Source: Aminipila terrae
GTDB taxonomy: Bacteria > Bacillota > Clostridia > Peptostreptococcales > Anaerovoracaceae
Length of the DNA stretch: 64,000 nt
NCBI RefSeq assembly: GCF_010120715.1
Contig: NZ_CP047591.1
Span: 806,001-870,000, forward strand
Direction: 5' to 3'
Numbering within the stretch: position 1 is the stretch's first letter; the number at the start of each line of letters is the position of its first letter. Made by a program: the position numbers and the translations under genes. The notes under the pieces are model-generated. The model did not search any database, had not been told where the DNA came from, and worked only from the letters and a program-made list of their open reading frames with translations. Positions 28,856 to 36,958 of this stretch are shown here, piece after piece.

Positions 28856-30265
28856 CTATCCTTCCACTTTGTTCACTGTAAAGCTAATATTTGTACCTTG
28901 TCCCTCTTTACTCTGTGCCCATATATTTCCTCCACTGAGTACCACCAGATTTTTAACAATGGAAAGACCTAATCCACTACTTTCCCTTTCTGAACTGTGC
29001 TCTTTGTTGGAACGGTAAAATTTATCAAATATAAAAGGCAAATCCTGCTGGGGAATCCCAATTCCTGTATCGGTTATAGAGATTACAACTAAATGCTTTC
29101 TTTCTGCAGCAGAAATACTTATACTTCCATGTGTTTTTGAAAACTTAACTGCATTGTTTAATAAGTTTATCAGAATCTGCATCAGTCTCTCTCTATCCAT
29201 AGCTATCTTTAGTTTTGTTTCTACTTGTGTTTTTACTTTAATATGCTTTTCCTCTGTCTTATCTTTTACCAGGAGTATTGCCTCTGAAACAATTTCATAA
29301 AGATTAATTTCTTCGATTTTAAGTTCCACAACCCCTGACTGGATTTTAGCCATGTCAAGAAGGTCCGAAGTCAGATGTTCTAAACGTTTCGTTTCTCCAT
29401 GTATAATCTTTAAATACTCTGTGGATTCTTTCATAGGAATAATCCCATCTAACATTCCCTGGACAAATCCTCCTATAGAAGTCAGGGGAGTTCTCAATTC
29501 ATGAGAAACATTGGCAATAAATTCTCTTCTCACCTGATCGTTCATCTCAAGCTGCTCTTTCATGTTGTTAAAAGAATGGGCCAGCATTCCCAGTTCATCT
29601 TTAGAATGAACCATAACTGGGGCTGTTCTTTCACCCTTTGCAATAGTTCTTGCTGCTATTTCAACCTGTTCAATAGGTTTGGATATTCTTCTGGAATTAA
29701 TAAAAATAAAAGGAACGCTCATTAAAAAAATAATTCCTCCGCAAGTCCATAAAATCAGATTCATCCTCATGATATTTTGATTTATATTATAAATAGGGCA
29801 AAACATCAGTATTGCCCCTTTAATTTCTGCGTTAATTTTAAGGGGATACCCCATATATGCCACATAGGTCTCCAGTTTCTCAGAGTACTGGTTTTTACGA
29901 AATATCTGATTACCCTTTAGAATTTCAGATAAATCATTATATACAAACTTATCCGTAAATCCCTGAAATTTTAAATTTTTCTCCTTGGAAAAGCTTTCTT
30001 TGTCTATCTGAATCACGTAAATCATGGCATCTGCACTATAACTCATACCGTTTATAACTGCATTTAATTCTTCCTGGGACATGGCACCCTTTGCATATTT
30101 TTCCGTTAAAATTCCTATTCTTTTAGCCATAGACTGAAAGCTCTCTTTTTTTTCCTCCATAACAATGGTCTTATACATAAAGGAAATCGCAGAGGTAAGA
30201 ATCACTATAATCATAAGTACTACTATAAAGTAGGTAATTAAAAGTCTTGAAAAAATGCTCTTCAT
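28856..30265 (-). CDS. Sensor histidine kinase with HAMP, HisKA and HATPase domains
   Basis: 469 aa. Two membrane segments (about 10-32 and 165-187) enclose an extracytoplasmic sensor of about 130 aa; then HAMP (about 190-240), HisKA with VSHELRTPLTS, and an ATPase domain with N-box NLLNNAVKFS, DTGIGI and SSGLGLSIVK. All catalytic motifs are intact. There is no intracellular PAS, so it is not a WalK orthologue. It overlaps the regulator gene at base 30265, so the two form one unit. The small exported proteins encoded on both sides may be targets or modulators of its sensor domain (inference). Confidence 0.9.
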   Translation of the reverse strand: MKSIFSRLLITYFIVVLMIIVILTSAISFMYKTIVMEEKKESFQSMAKRIGILTEKYAKGAMSQEELNAVINGMSYSADAMIYVIQIDKESFSKEKNLKFQGFTDKFVYNDLSEILKGNQIFRKNQYSEKLETYVAYMGYPLKINAEIKGAILMFCPIYNINQNIMRMNLILWTCGGIIFLMSVPFIFINSRRISKPIEQVEIAARTIAKGERTAPVMVHSKDELGMLAHSFNNMKEQLEMNDQVRREFIANVSHELRTPLTSIGGFVQGMLDGIIPMKESTEYLKIIHGETKRLEHLTSDLLDMAKIQSGVVELKIEEINLYEIVSEAILLVKDKTEEKHIKVKTQVETKLKIAMDRERLMQILINLLNNAVKFSKTHGSISISAAERKHLVVISITDTGIGIPQQDLPFIFDKFYRSNKEHSSERESSGLGLSIVKNLVVLSGGNIWAQSKEGQGTNISFTVNKVEG

Positions 30266-30957
30266 TATTCATTTACCTCCAGCTTATAGCCTACTCCCCA
30301 TACTGTTTTGATTTCCCAGACCTTTGACTCACTGTTCAGTTTTTCTCTTAAACATTTAATATGTACATCCACAGTTCGTGTATCTCCCTGGTAAGAATAG
30401 TCCCATATTTTTTCCAATAGCTGTTCTCTGGTAAATACAATGTTCTTATTTATCAGCATAAAATATAACAGCTGGGTTTCTTTCGGTTTCAGATTAATCA
30501 TCTGATTATTTATTCTGACCTCATACTTATTAATATCCACCATAAGGTCGTCCACCATTATCGATTTGTTTATTTGTTTGCAATCACTGGGAGCAGCGTT
30601 TTTTAGTCTTGCCTTTACCCTTGCCACAAGCTCTTTGGGTTCAAAGGGTTTTACTAAATAATCATCCGCTCCCGCTTCGAATCCATTTATTTTATCATCA
30701 ATCATATCCCTTGCAGTGACCATGATAATGGGTATGTTTTTTTCCATCTTTATTAAACGACAAACTTCCCAGCCATTTATGGCAGGGAGCATTAAATCTA
30801 AAATTACTAAATTATAATCTTCTTTATTTATCTTATCAAGAGCAGAGCTCCCATCATGGCAGCAGGCCGTTAAATAGCCTGCGTTGCCAAGATAGAGCTC
30901 CATTAATTTACAAATATTCTTATCATCATCTACTATTAATATTCTCTGGGTTCCCAT
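30265..30957 (-). CDS. OmpR-family response regulator
   Basis: 230 aa. The receiver has VDDDKN, phospho-acceptor Asp in VILDLMLP and Lys in LVKPFEP; the C-terminal winged helix has TREQLLEKIWDYSYQGDTRTVDVHI. The domain layout is standard and the motifs intact. It is cotranscribed with the kinase downstream and an exported protein upstream. A perfect TGTAAA-N5-TGTAAA direct repeat at 31874-31890, upstream of the operon, is a candidate autoregulatory site. Confidence 0.92.
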   Translation of the reverse strand: MGTQRILIVDDDKNICKLMELYLGNAGYLTACCHDGSSALDKINKEDYNLVILDLMLPAINGWEVCRLIKMEKNIPIIMVTARDMIDDKINGFEAGADDYLVKPFEPKELVARVKARLKNAAPSDCKQINKSIMVDDLMVDINKYEVRINNQMINLKPKETQLLYFMLINKNIVFTREQLLEKIWDYSYQGDTRTVDVHIKCLREKLNSESKVWEIKTVWGVGYKLEVNE

Positions 30958-30983
30958 CTGCTCTCTTTTCTACTTTAGTAAAA

Positions 30984-31781
30984 CTACTGCTCTGTTTCTG
31001 CGCTGTCAGTATCTTTACTCTGTTTGATTTTTTCTTTGGCCTCTGCTTTATTTGCTTTCACTTCTGTTCTAAGTTGGGCATTCTGCGCTTTCGTTGCTTC
31101 TCTGTTGGCTTTCATCTCTGTTCTAAGGTCTGCATTTTGCGCTTTCGTTGCTTCTCTTATCTCTTTAATTTCTGCTTTCAAAGCTGCTTTTTCTGTCTTT
31201 GCAGTCTCCAGGGCTGCTTTATTTTCTGTTTTCTTTGCTTTTACAAGTTCCTTAATCTGTTCTTTAGTCAGCCCATCTGTATTGATGCTATATTTAGCTG
31301 CTGCTGCACTAATTCTCTCCATAGCGGCTTTTTGTATGGCAGCTTTCATTTCTTCCAGAGTCATTCCCTCAACGTTTACACCAAGTCTGGCAGCTCGCAG
31401 GGTCATCATATCTTTCTTCATATCCTGAAGTTTAGCTTTCATTTCTGCTATCTTGCTTTTATTATCATTCACTGCAGGACTGTTATTAACATCTTCTGTA
31501 GTCTGATTCTGAATAGCACCATCTGTCGTTGTATCTGCTGCGTCAATGTTTTCCAACTGCTGAACATTATCTGCATTTTCTATAGCTTGTGTATCTTCAG
31601 CAATCTGGATTGCTTCATCAGCACTTTTTACCTGATCAACAGTATCTGTCTGCACTGTCTGGGTTTCCTTTTGAACATCTGATGTATCATCAGATTCAGC
31701 TGCGAAGGCATTTGCTGCACCTCCAGCTACCAATGCCATTGCTACCATTAAACCAATCATTTTTTTACTCTTCTTATTCAT
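30984..31781 (-). CDS. Exported Ala/Lys/Glu-rich helical repeat protein
   Basis: 265 aa. Signal peptide (1-28, ending AFA), an acidic Thr/Gln/Asp-rich stretch (about 30-105), then a strongly helical basic/acidic part. It has two helical-hairpin units (around ARLGVNVEGMTLEEMKAAIQ and AAKYSINTDGLTKEQIKELV) and two 18-residue repeats with REATKAQNA and LRTE. This hairpin type recurs in exported clostridial proteins of unknown role. It is the first gene of the five-gene operon, 26 bp before the regulator. It could be a signal-binding partner or an abundant output of the system. Confidence 0.75.
   Translation of the reverse strand: MNKKSKKMIGLMVAMALVAGGAANAFAAESDDTSDVQKETQTVQTDTVDQVKSADEAIQIAEDTQAIENADNVQQLENIDAADTTTDGAIQNQTTEDVNNSPAVNDNKSKIAEMKAKLQDMKKDMMTLRAARLGVNVEGMTLEEMKAAIQKAAMERISAAAAKYSINTDGLTKEQIKELVKAKKTENKAALETAKTEKAALKAEIKEIREATKAQNADLRTEMKANREATKAQNAQLRTEVKANKAEAKEKIKQSKDTDSAETEQ
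31063..31170 (-). repeat. 54-bp tandem repeat within the exported helical protein gene
   Basis: Two 54-bp units start at 31063 and 31117 (shared TCTGTTCTAAG, then GCGCTTTCGTTGCTTCTCT), encoding two 18-residue copies. Confidence 0.8.
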
Positions 31782-31871
31782 TTCCGTTTTCTCCTTTCTT
31801 CAACCTGTAAAACATATCTTCACTTGGTATAATCAAAGGATAACGGTTAAATATGAATAAAAAACAGTTAA

Positions 31872-31893
31872 AATGTAAACAGATTGTAAACAG
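31872..31893 (-). promoter_or_regulatory. 11-bp direct repeat upstream of the five-gene operon
   Basis: TGTAAA (31874-31879), CAGAT, TGTAAA (31885-31890), about 90-110 bp before the first gene. It matches the published WalR/YycF-type box (TGTWAH-N5-TGTWAH) and has the period expected for a cophased OmpR-family dimer. It resembles the CTAAAC repeats at 14193 and 18210. Confidence 0.6.
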
Positions 31894-31982
31894 TCAGCCA
31901 TATTTTCTGTTCATTCTAATTGTAAGTATTATACCATAAGCTAAATAAAACATAACCAATAAAAATATATTGGTTCAGCATC

Positions 31983-32038
31983 TTGACAGATTAGGTCTAT
32001 AATGATAGACTCTCCATATCAAGTCTATTGTTATAGAC
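31983..32038 (+). promoter_or_regulatory. Promoter and twin operators of the second blaI-type operon
   Basis: TTGACA (31983-31988), 17-bp spacer, TAGACT (32006-32011). Two palindromes GTCTAT-N4-ATAGAC lie at 31995-32010 and 32023-32038. The first overlaps the -10. The half-site is the same as at 24.2 kb but the palindromes are one base shorter. Confidence 0.83.
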
Positions 32039-32055
32039 CTAATAGGAGGCAAGAA

Positions 32056-32421
32056 ATGTCAGAAGAACTGAAGCTTTGTGAAAGTGATTACCGTTTAGCA
32101 TGTATCATCTGGGAAAATGAACCGCTGGGCTCTGGAGACCTTGTAAAACTCTGCCAGAAGAATCTTGGATGGAAAAAATCTACTACCTATACCGTCTTAA
32201 AAAAACTTTGTGACCGGGGTTTCTTTAAAAATGAAGATGCGCTGGTCACCTCATTAATAGAAAAAGAACAGGTTCAAAAATATGAAAGTGAGCAGTTTAT
32301 AGACCGAACATTTGGTGGTTCACTTCCTGGTTTTATTGCTGCATTCATGAACGACAAAACCATAAGTAAGCAGGAAGCTGAAGAATTAAAGAAGCTGATT
32401 GACAGCTATCGGGAGGTATAG
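32056..32421 (+). CDS. BlaI/MecI family transcriptional repressor, second copy
   Basis: 121 aa from the ATG at 32056, preceded by AGGAGG; an in-frame ATG at 32002 lies inside the operator and is not used. Winged helix with WKKSTTYTVLKKLC, the same recognition segment as the first copy, and a similar C-terminal half ending in EAEELKKLIDSYREV. It likely represses itself and the following M56 gene. The shared half-site suggests the two repressors may bind each other's operators. Confidence 0.9.
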   Translation: MSEELKLCESDYRLACIIWENEPLGSGDLVKLCQKNLGWKKSTTYTVLKKLCDRGFFKNEDALVTSLIEKEQVQKYESEQFIDRTFGGSLPGFIAAFMNDKTISKQEAEELKKLIDSYREV

Positions 32422-32422
32422 A

Positions 32423-34357
32423 ATGGAAGGGTTCCTGGAAAATCTGTTTTTACATATTTTAAATATGAGCATTACAGCCAGCTATATCACGCTTTTCGTC
32501 ATCCTTGCCAGATTTCTGCTTAAGAAATCCCCAAAGATTTTTTCTTATGCCTTGTGGAGTGTTGTTCTGTTTCGTCTTATATGCCCTTTTTCCTTTACCT
32601 CTGTTTTTAGTTTTCTACATGTATTTGGCATGGGTAGCGGAAAGATGGAATATATTCCTTCTGAGATTGGAACAATGGCTCTGCCACAGGTTAACACGGG
32701 AATTAAATCCATGGATTCAACCATTAATTCATCCCTTCCGGCAGCTTTGCCTGAGGCAAGTTATAACCCCATGCAGATTATTATATTTGTCCTGTCTGTT
32801 CTCTGGGTTATAGGAGTGGCAGCTATATTTGTTTACAGTATAATATCTTACGTAAAGTTGAAGCATAAAGTGTGTACTGCTATCCGGATTGAAAATAACG
32901 TATATGAAACCGGGAGCATTTCATCTCCTTTTGTTCTGGGCATCATAAAACCTAAGATCTATTTACCAGCAGATATAGACCAAAAACAACGTACTTATAT
33001 TCTAATGCATGAACAGACCCATATAAATAGAAGGGATCATCTGATAAAGCCCCTGGCCTTTCTGTCTCTATGCCTTCACTGGTTTAATCCCCTTGTCTGG
33101 ATTAGTTTTGTGTTGATGACCAAAGATATGGAGATGTCCTGTGATGAAAGCGTTTTAAAAAAACTCGGCACAAATATAAAGAAAGATTATTCTTCTTCGC
33201 TTTTATCTATGGCTCTGAACAATCATAGAATAAATGCCATACCACTGGCTTTTGGGGAAAGTAATGTTAAAATGCGAATTAAAAATATACTGGATTATAA
33301 AAAGCCCGGAATCTTTCTGATGGTTATGCTTGCCGCCTTCTGCACTATTGTCATCTTTGTGTGCATATCAAATCCAAAAGAAACAGACATACCTGCAACA
33401 GTCAATCCCATCCAGACTGCTGATCAGCTCTATGAAAACAGAACCCCGTATCTGGGTAACAACAGCAAAGTCATCACATTACTTGACACATTGCCCTTAC
33501 CTGAAGGGATTACCCGTAGTGAAGTTCAGCTCAACACATCAACTAAGCCTTATAGTGCCACTATCCATTACTCCACTAAAAATGACTCTCTTGTAACGGA
33601 TAAAAAGGACTTTTTTAAAATTTCTGCATTATTAATGGCCACCGTGGATAATATGGATTCAATTACTCATATAGGCCATTGGAGCAATCCTGCCCTTTCT
33701 TCCAGTCAGTTTTATTACAGTTTTACACGGTCGGAAATAGAGACCGTATTGAGATGTGATGTACGGGAGTATGGGAAGAGTCCAAAAGACCTTTCAAAAT
33801 TAATGGAAAGATTAGATCAGATTAACCTGTCAGAAAAAAGTCAGACAGAGCTTGTACCTTTACAGGCACAATGGACGGCAAAGCAAAGCCTTGGAGCAGA
33901 TATGGCTGTTCTGGATTATGCCTCAGATACCACTGTAATTTTTCATGGATATTTTGGGCTTTATGTATACGACTTAAATACTTTGCAGATTGTTCGCAGT
34001 CTTGATTTAAAAGCCTTGAAATGTGACGCAACACAGGGAGATAATTATTGTGAAGTTTCCGTAAGCGAGGATGGAAGCACGGTACAGCTACATCCCGTGA
34101 GCAGCAAAAAAATGTTTGTTTATACGGTATCAGATAATAACCTGGTTGAGATACCCTATAAACCTCTGAATAATCCATTTAAAGGTTCATTGGTGCCTGT
34201 GGAAAAGGTGATACATTCAGATACTGGAAAATATAGTTATAATGCTGTTGACTTTAAAAATGGCGAGTACGGACTTCTTTATACTCCCGATGGAACAATT
34301 GGAACCCTCACCTATATGAGAGCTGACATGTTATATTCATTATTTAAAGTTAATTGA
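32423..34357 (+). CDS. BlaR1-like M56 metalloprotease sensor with a large beta-rich C-terminal domain
   Basis: About 644 aa from the ATG at 32423, one base after the repressor stop, with GGGAGG upstream. M56 domain with HEQTH (residues 196-200), MSCDESV and four membrane segments (the last at about 292-315). The extracellular part of about 330 residues contains a helical/beta segment and then propeller-like strands (ADMAVLDYASDTTVIFHGYF, LYVYDLNTLQIVRSLDL, VSVSEDGSTVQLHPV). No transpeptidase motifs. It should cleave the paired repressor on sensing an unknown signal. A terminator follows at 34380-34422. Confidence 0.84.
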   Translation: MEGFLENLFLHILNMSITASYITLFVILARFLLKKSPKIFSYALWSVVLFRLICPFSFTSVFSFLHVFGMGSGKMEYIPSEIGTMALPQVNTGIKSMDSTINSSLPAALPEASYNPMQIIIFVLSVLWVIGVAAIFVYSIISYVKLKHKVCTAIRIENNVYETGSISSPFVLGIIKPKIYLPADIDQKQRTYILMHEQTHINRRDHLIKPLAFLSLCLHWFNPLVWISFVLMTKDMEMSCDESVLKKLGTNIKKDYSSSLLSMALNNHRINAIPLAFGESNVKMRIKNILDYKKPGIFLMVMLAAFCTIVIFVCISNPKETDIPATVNPIQTADQLYENRTPYLGNNSKVITLLDTLPLPEGITRSEVQLNTSTKPYSATIHYSTKNDSLVTDKKDFFKISALLMATVDNMDSITHIGHWSNPALSSSQFYYSFTRSEIETVLRCDVREYGKSPKDLSKLMERLDQINLSEKSQTELVPLQAQWTAKQSLGADMAVLDYASDTTVIFHGYFGLYVYDLNTLQIVRSLDLKALKCDATQGDNYCEVSVSEDGSTVQLHPVSSKKMFVYTVSDNNLVEIPYKPLNNPFKGSLVPVEKVIHSDTGKYSYNAVDFKNGEYGLLYTPDGTIGTLTYMRADMLYSLFKVN

Positions 34358-34379
34358 TAGGATTATATAAAAAGAATAG

Positions 34380-34422
34380 AATGCCAGATAAACTGGGGGT
34401 TCCCCTGTTTTATCCGGCATTT
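34380..34422. terminator. Bidirectional terminator between blaR1-like and GGDEF genes
   Basis: AATGCCAGATAAAC and GTTTTATCCGGCATT pair (one or two mismatches) around a GGGG/CCCC inner stem, followed by TTTTT on the plus strand. Confidence 0.8.
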
Positions 34423-34454
34423 TTGATTAAATAAATATTTGACATTGTAAAAAG

Positions 34455-35381
34455 CTATCCTATTATCACCCGGTTCCGTCCTGTGGATTTAGCTTTTAAT
34501 AAGCCATTATCAACACGTGAAACAAACTGTTCTATGCTGTCATTAATTACATATTCCCCAATTCCCAGGCTTATGGTAACAGGGTGATTTTTTATTCCAA
34601 AATCATTTTGTTCTACTGCCTTTCTGAGACTTTCTGCTATTTCTTCCGTTCTTTCCAGGGGTAACTCCGGCAAAAGAATGATAAATTCTTCTCCTCCCCA
34701 TCGGAATACTTTATCCTGCTCCCTTAAACTGCTTTTTACGATTGCAGTTATTTCTTTTAATATGCGGTCTCCCTCTCTATGTCCGAAAGTATCATTTACC
34801 TTCTTAAAAAAGTCTATGTCAAACATAATGATGCAAAAGGATATCCCTGAATTTTCTTTTTTCTCAATGGACATTTTAACGAAGTATTCAAATTTCCTCC
34901 TGTTGTATGCTCCTGTGAGCATATCAAAGGTAGCCATTTCTTCTAATCTTTTATTGGCGTATTTAAGTTCCTCAATATATTTTTTTAATTCTTCTTCATG
35001 ACTTTTCTTTTCTGAAATATCTCTTGTAACTCCAATATAACCCATTAATTTATCATTGTTAATAATGGGTTTTACAGAAACTTCTACCCATATTAAACTT
35101 CCGTCTTTGCACACAAACTGAACATCATATAATATGATTTTTTTCAAATTTTCTGTGCCTGTAAACCTTTCTCTCCATTTTTGTGCAACATAATTCTTTG
35201 ATTCTGGGGTAAGAAAATCCAGCATGCACCGGCCAACTAGTTCCTCTGCCTTATAACCAGCTGTTTCTTCTGAAGCCTCACTGACGAAAGTAAAGACTAA
35301 ACTGGCATCCATTTCCCAAATAATATCTTTAATGTTTTCCAGTACATATTTATATCGATTATATTCCTTTATATTATACAT
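34455..35381 (-). CDS. PAS-GGDEF diguanylate cyclase
   Basis: About 308 aa. A PAS/PAC sensor (about 5-130) is followed by a short coiled coil and a GGDEF domain (about 145-308) that makes cyclic di-GMP from GTP. The active site is RWGGEEF, and five residues before it REQD is an intact RxxD inhibitory site, so product inhibition is expected. No membrane segment, so it acts in the cytoplasm. I chose the ATG at 35381 after TTGGGGT; the TTG at 35408 is weaker. With the HD-GYP gene at 4.5-6.0 kb the window encodes both synthesis and breakdown enzymes for c-di-GMP. Confidence 0.9.
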   Translation of the reverse strand: MYNIKEYNRYKYVLENIKDIIWEMDASLVFTFVSEASEETAGYKAEELVGRCMLDFLTPESKNYVAQKWRERFTGTENLKKIILYDVQFVCKDGSLIWVEVSVKPIINNDKLMGYIGVTRDISEKKSHEEELKKYIEELKYANKRLEEMATFDMLTGAYNRRKFEYFVKMSIEKKENSGISFCIIMFDIDFFKKVNDTFGHREGDRILKEITAIVKSSLREQDKVFRWGGEEFIILLPELPLERTEEIAESLRKAVEQNDFGIKNHPVTISLGIGEYVINDSIEQFVSRVDNGLLKAKSTGRNRVIIG

Positions 35382-35498
35382 GATTATTACCCCAACATTA
35401 TTTTTCAATTGCTATATGCACATTATATATCCTTGCATAATTTTATCAAATCAATTCCTTTAATAAAATAAAGTTTTTAAAATATTTCTTTTTTTCTA

Positions 35499-35527
35499 TT
35501 GACAAAAATAAAAGCCGGAGGTATTCT
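35499..35527 (+). promoter_or_regulatory. Sigma-A promoter of hsp20
   Basis: TTGACA (35499-35504), 17-bp spacer, TATTCT (35522-35527), just before the CIRCE element. Confidence 0.85.
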
Positions 35528-35537
35528 TTATTTAAAG

Positions 35538-35564
35538 TTAGCACTCACTATTATAGAGTGCTAA
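35538..35564 (+). promoter_or_regulatory. CIRCE element (HrcA operator)
   Basis: TTAGCACTC-N9-GAGTGCTAA, a perfect match to the consensus, placed at the expected transcription start of hsp20. It indicates control by the HrcA heat-shock repressor. Confidence 0.95.
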
Positions 35565-35609
35565 CAAAAGTTATATAATATATTTCATATATCAAAAGGA
35601 GGAGTCAAT

Positions 35610-36059
35610 ATGTTTGGATTAACACCTTTAAACAGAAATCAGCTTCAGAAGCGAGACGGGCACGATTTTATAGACTTCTACAATATGTTAGATGACTTTT
35701 TCAGTGACAATCCGTTCAGTCTTAGAAATCCTGGCAGCCAAGCCTTTAAGCTGGACGTAAAAGATCAGGGAAATGCCTATCTTGTAGAAGCAGAAATGCC
35801 TGGCACAAAAAAAGAAGAAATTAAACTGGATTATCAAAATGATTACCTAATCATCAAAGTAGAAAAAAATGAAGAAATAAATGAAGAAAAAGAGAATTTT
35901 CTTCACAGAGAACGCAGAAGCAGTTCCATGCAGCGTTCTGTTTATCTAAAAGATATAGATGTGGCTACTGTGGAAGCAAAACTGGAAGATGGTATATTGA
36001 AGATTTCTCTTCCAAAAATTGAACAGCCTTCTAACAAACTGCAAATAGAAATAAAATAG
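35610..36059 (+). CDS. Hsp20/alpha-crystallin small heat-shock protein
   Basis: 149 aa. N-terminal arm with FYNMLDDFF, alpha-crystallin beta-sandwich (about 42-140) with VEAEMPGTKKEEIKLDY and a C-terminal LKISLPKI, and a short tail with the IEQP region. It is an ATP-independent holdase that keeps unfolded proteins soluble. AAAGGAGGAG precedes the ATG. A single gene with strong promoter, CIRCE operator and terminator: direct HrcA control of hsp20 is well known in Firmicutes. Confidence 0.95.
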   Translation: MFGLTPLNRNQLQKRDGHDFIDFYNMLDDFFSDNPFSLRNPGSQAFKLDVKDQGNAYLVEAEMPGTKKEEIKLDYQNDYLIIKVEKNEEINEEKENFLHRERRSSSMQRSVYLKDIDVATVEAKLEDGILKISLPKIEQPSNKLQIEIK

Positions 36060-36069
36060 TAACATCAAT

Positions 36070-36102
36070 AAAATGGGGAGTTAATGAAAAACTCCCCATT
36101 TT
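36070..36102. terminator. Terminator of hsp20, shared with the convergent hydrolase gene
   Basis: AAAATGGGGAGTT (36070-36082) and AACTCCCCATTTT (36090-36102), 13-bp perfect stem, 7-nt loop, T-tract. It overlaps the stop codon of the minus-strand gene. Confidence 0.88.
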
Positions 36103-36671
36103 TTCCTCTGCAAATTAAAATAGTCAGATTTTTCCTGATCAAAGGAAGCCGAATATTTATCCAGAAAACCGTGATGTGCATTTATCCTGAGTATTTCAGT
36201 ATTTTGTTTTTTCAACAACTCTTTACATACAAAATCCACATCAAAAGAATCCATTTCCGCAAACATCAGATAAGTTTTGCACTTAGGTTCTAAATGTAGA
36301 TAGTCTCTTATTCTGGAGCCATAGCAGGCTACAACTGCATCACAATATGAACTTTGGCAGCATCGCCATGCAATAGTAGCGCCAATGCTGAATCCTATAA
36401 CAACTACCCTTTCATAGGATTCTTTCAACTCTTTTATTAAATCGAGAATATCTCTATAGACCTCAAACCCAATCTCACTAGTAAAATAGGAGTATGCTTC
36501 TGCAGCTTCCCCGTAGTGAAAGTGGCTTTCCTTTTTCAGTAAGTCGGGGCAGTAAACATCAGCCCCCTCCTGATGGTATTGAAGACAGATATTTCTAATA
36601 AAATCATTTATGCCATAAATCTCATGCAAAACAATGCACGCCATCTGATTATGATTTATATATTTCAGCAT
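36081..36671 (-). CDS. Dienelactone-hydrolase-like alpha/beta hydrolase
   Basis: 196 aa. Starts with the strand CIVLHEIYG (usual DLH oxyanion region), then a nucleophile elbow VVVIGFSIGATIA, an Asp region LMFAEMDSFD and the catalytic His in NAHHGFLD. Classical dienelactone hydrolases have Cys at the nucleophile; Ser is found here, as in many family members of unknown substrate. Cytoplasmic, no signal. Its stop lies inside the shared terminator. Confidence 0.82.
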   Translation of the reverse strand: MLKYINHNQMACIVLHEIYGINDFIRNICLQYHQEGADVYCPDLLKKESHFHYGEAAEAYSYFTSEIGFEVYRDILDLIKELKESYERVVVIGFSIGATIAWRCCQSSYCDAVVACYGSRIRDYLHLEPKCKTYLMFAEMDSFDVDFVCKELLKKQNTEILRINAHHGFLDKYSASFDQEKSDYFNLQRKKWGVFH

Positions 36672-36704
36672 TTTATCAAATTCCTTATATAATTACTTTT
36701 ATAA

Positions 36705-36941
36705 TTATTTTTTCCAGGCCGGCAGCTTTTCCATCATACCTCTAGCTGCATTTTCTCCGGCAGCTTTATCCAAGCCCTGAGTTCTGACAATAAAATCAGT
36801 CATGCCTTCCAGTTTTTCATCGTAAGACTGCATAGAACCATCTGGTCTGGCACAGTACCTGCAATAGTCCTTACTCTCATCACCCATTGCAAAATCTTCT
36901 TTTGCCTTCATAGGCATACCACATGCAATACACATTTTCAT
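36705..36941 (-). CDS. Small zinc-ribbon protein
   Basis: 78 aa from the ATG at 36941, with AAGGAGG nine bases upstream. Two CxxC pairs (CIACG and CRYCARPDG) frame a putative zinc ribbon; the C-terminal half is helical (LEGMTDFIVRTQGL, NAARGMMEKLP). This type is often found next to a TetR regulator in Clostridia; its task is unknown. The ribosome-binding site lies 10-16 bp from the upstream tetR stop, so the two are probably cotranscribed. Confidence 0.85.
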   Translation of the reverse strand: MKMCIACGMPMKAKEDFAMGDESKDYCRYCARPDGSMQSYDEKLEGMTDFIVRTQGLDKAAGENAARGMMEKLPAWKK

Positions 36942-36958
36942 CTTTCTTATCCTCCTTT

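Noticed and set aside
28856..30957. WalK-WalR pair
   Set aside because: The upstream WalR-like box is tempting, but the kinase lacks an intracellular PAS domain and the usual walHIJ genes are missing.
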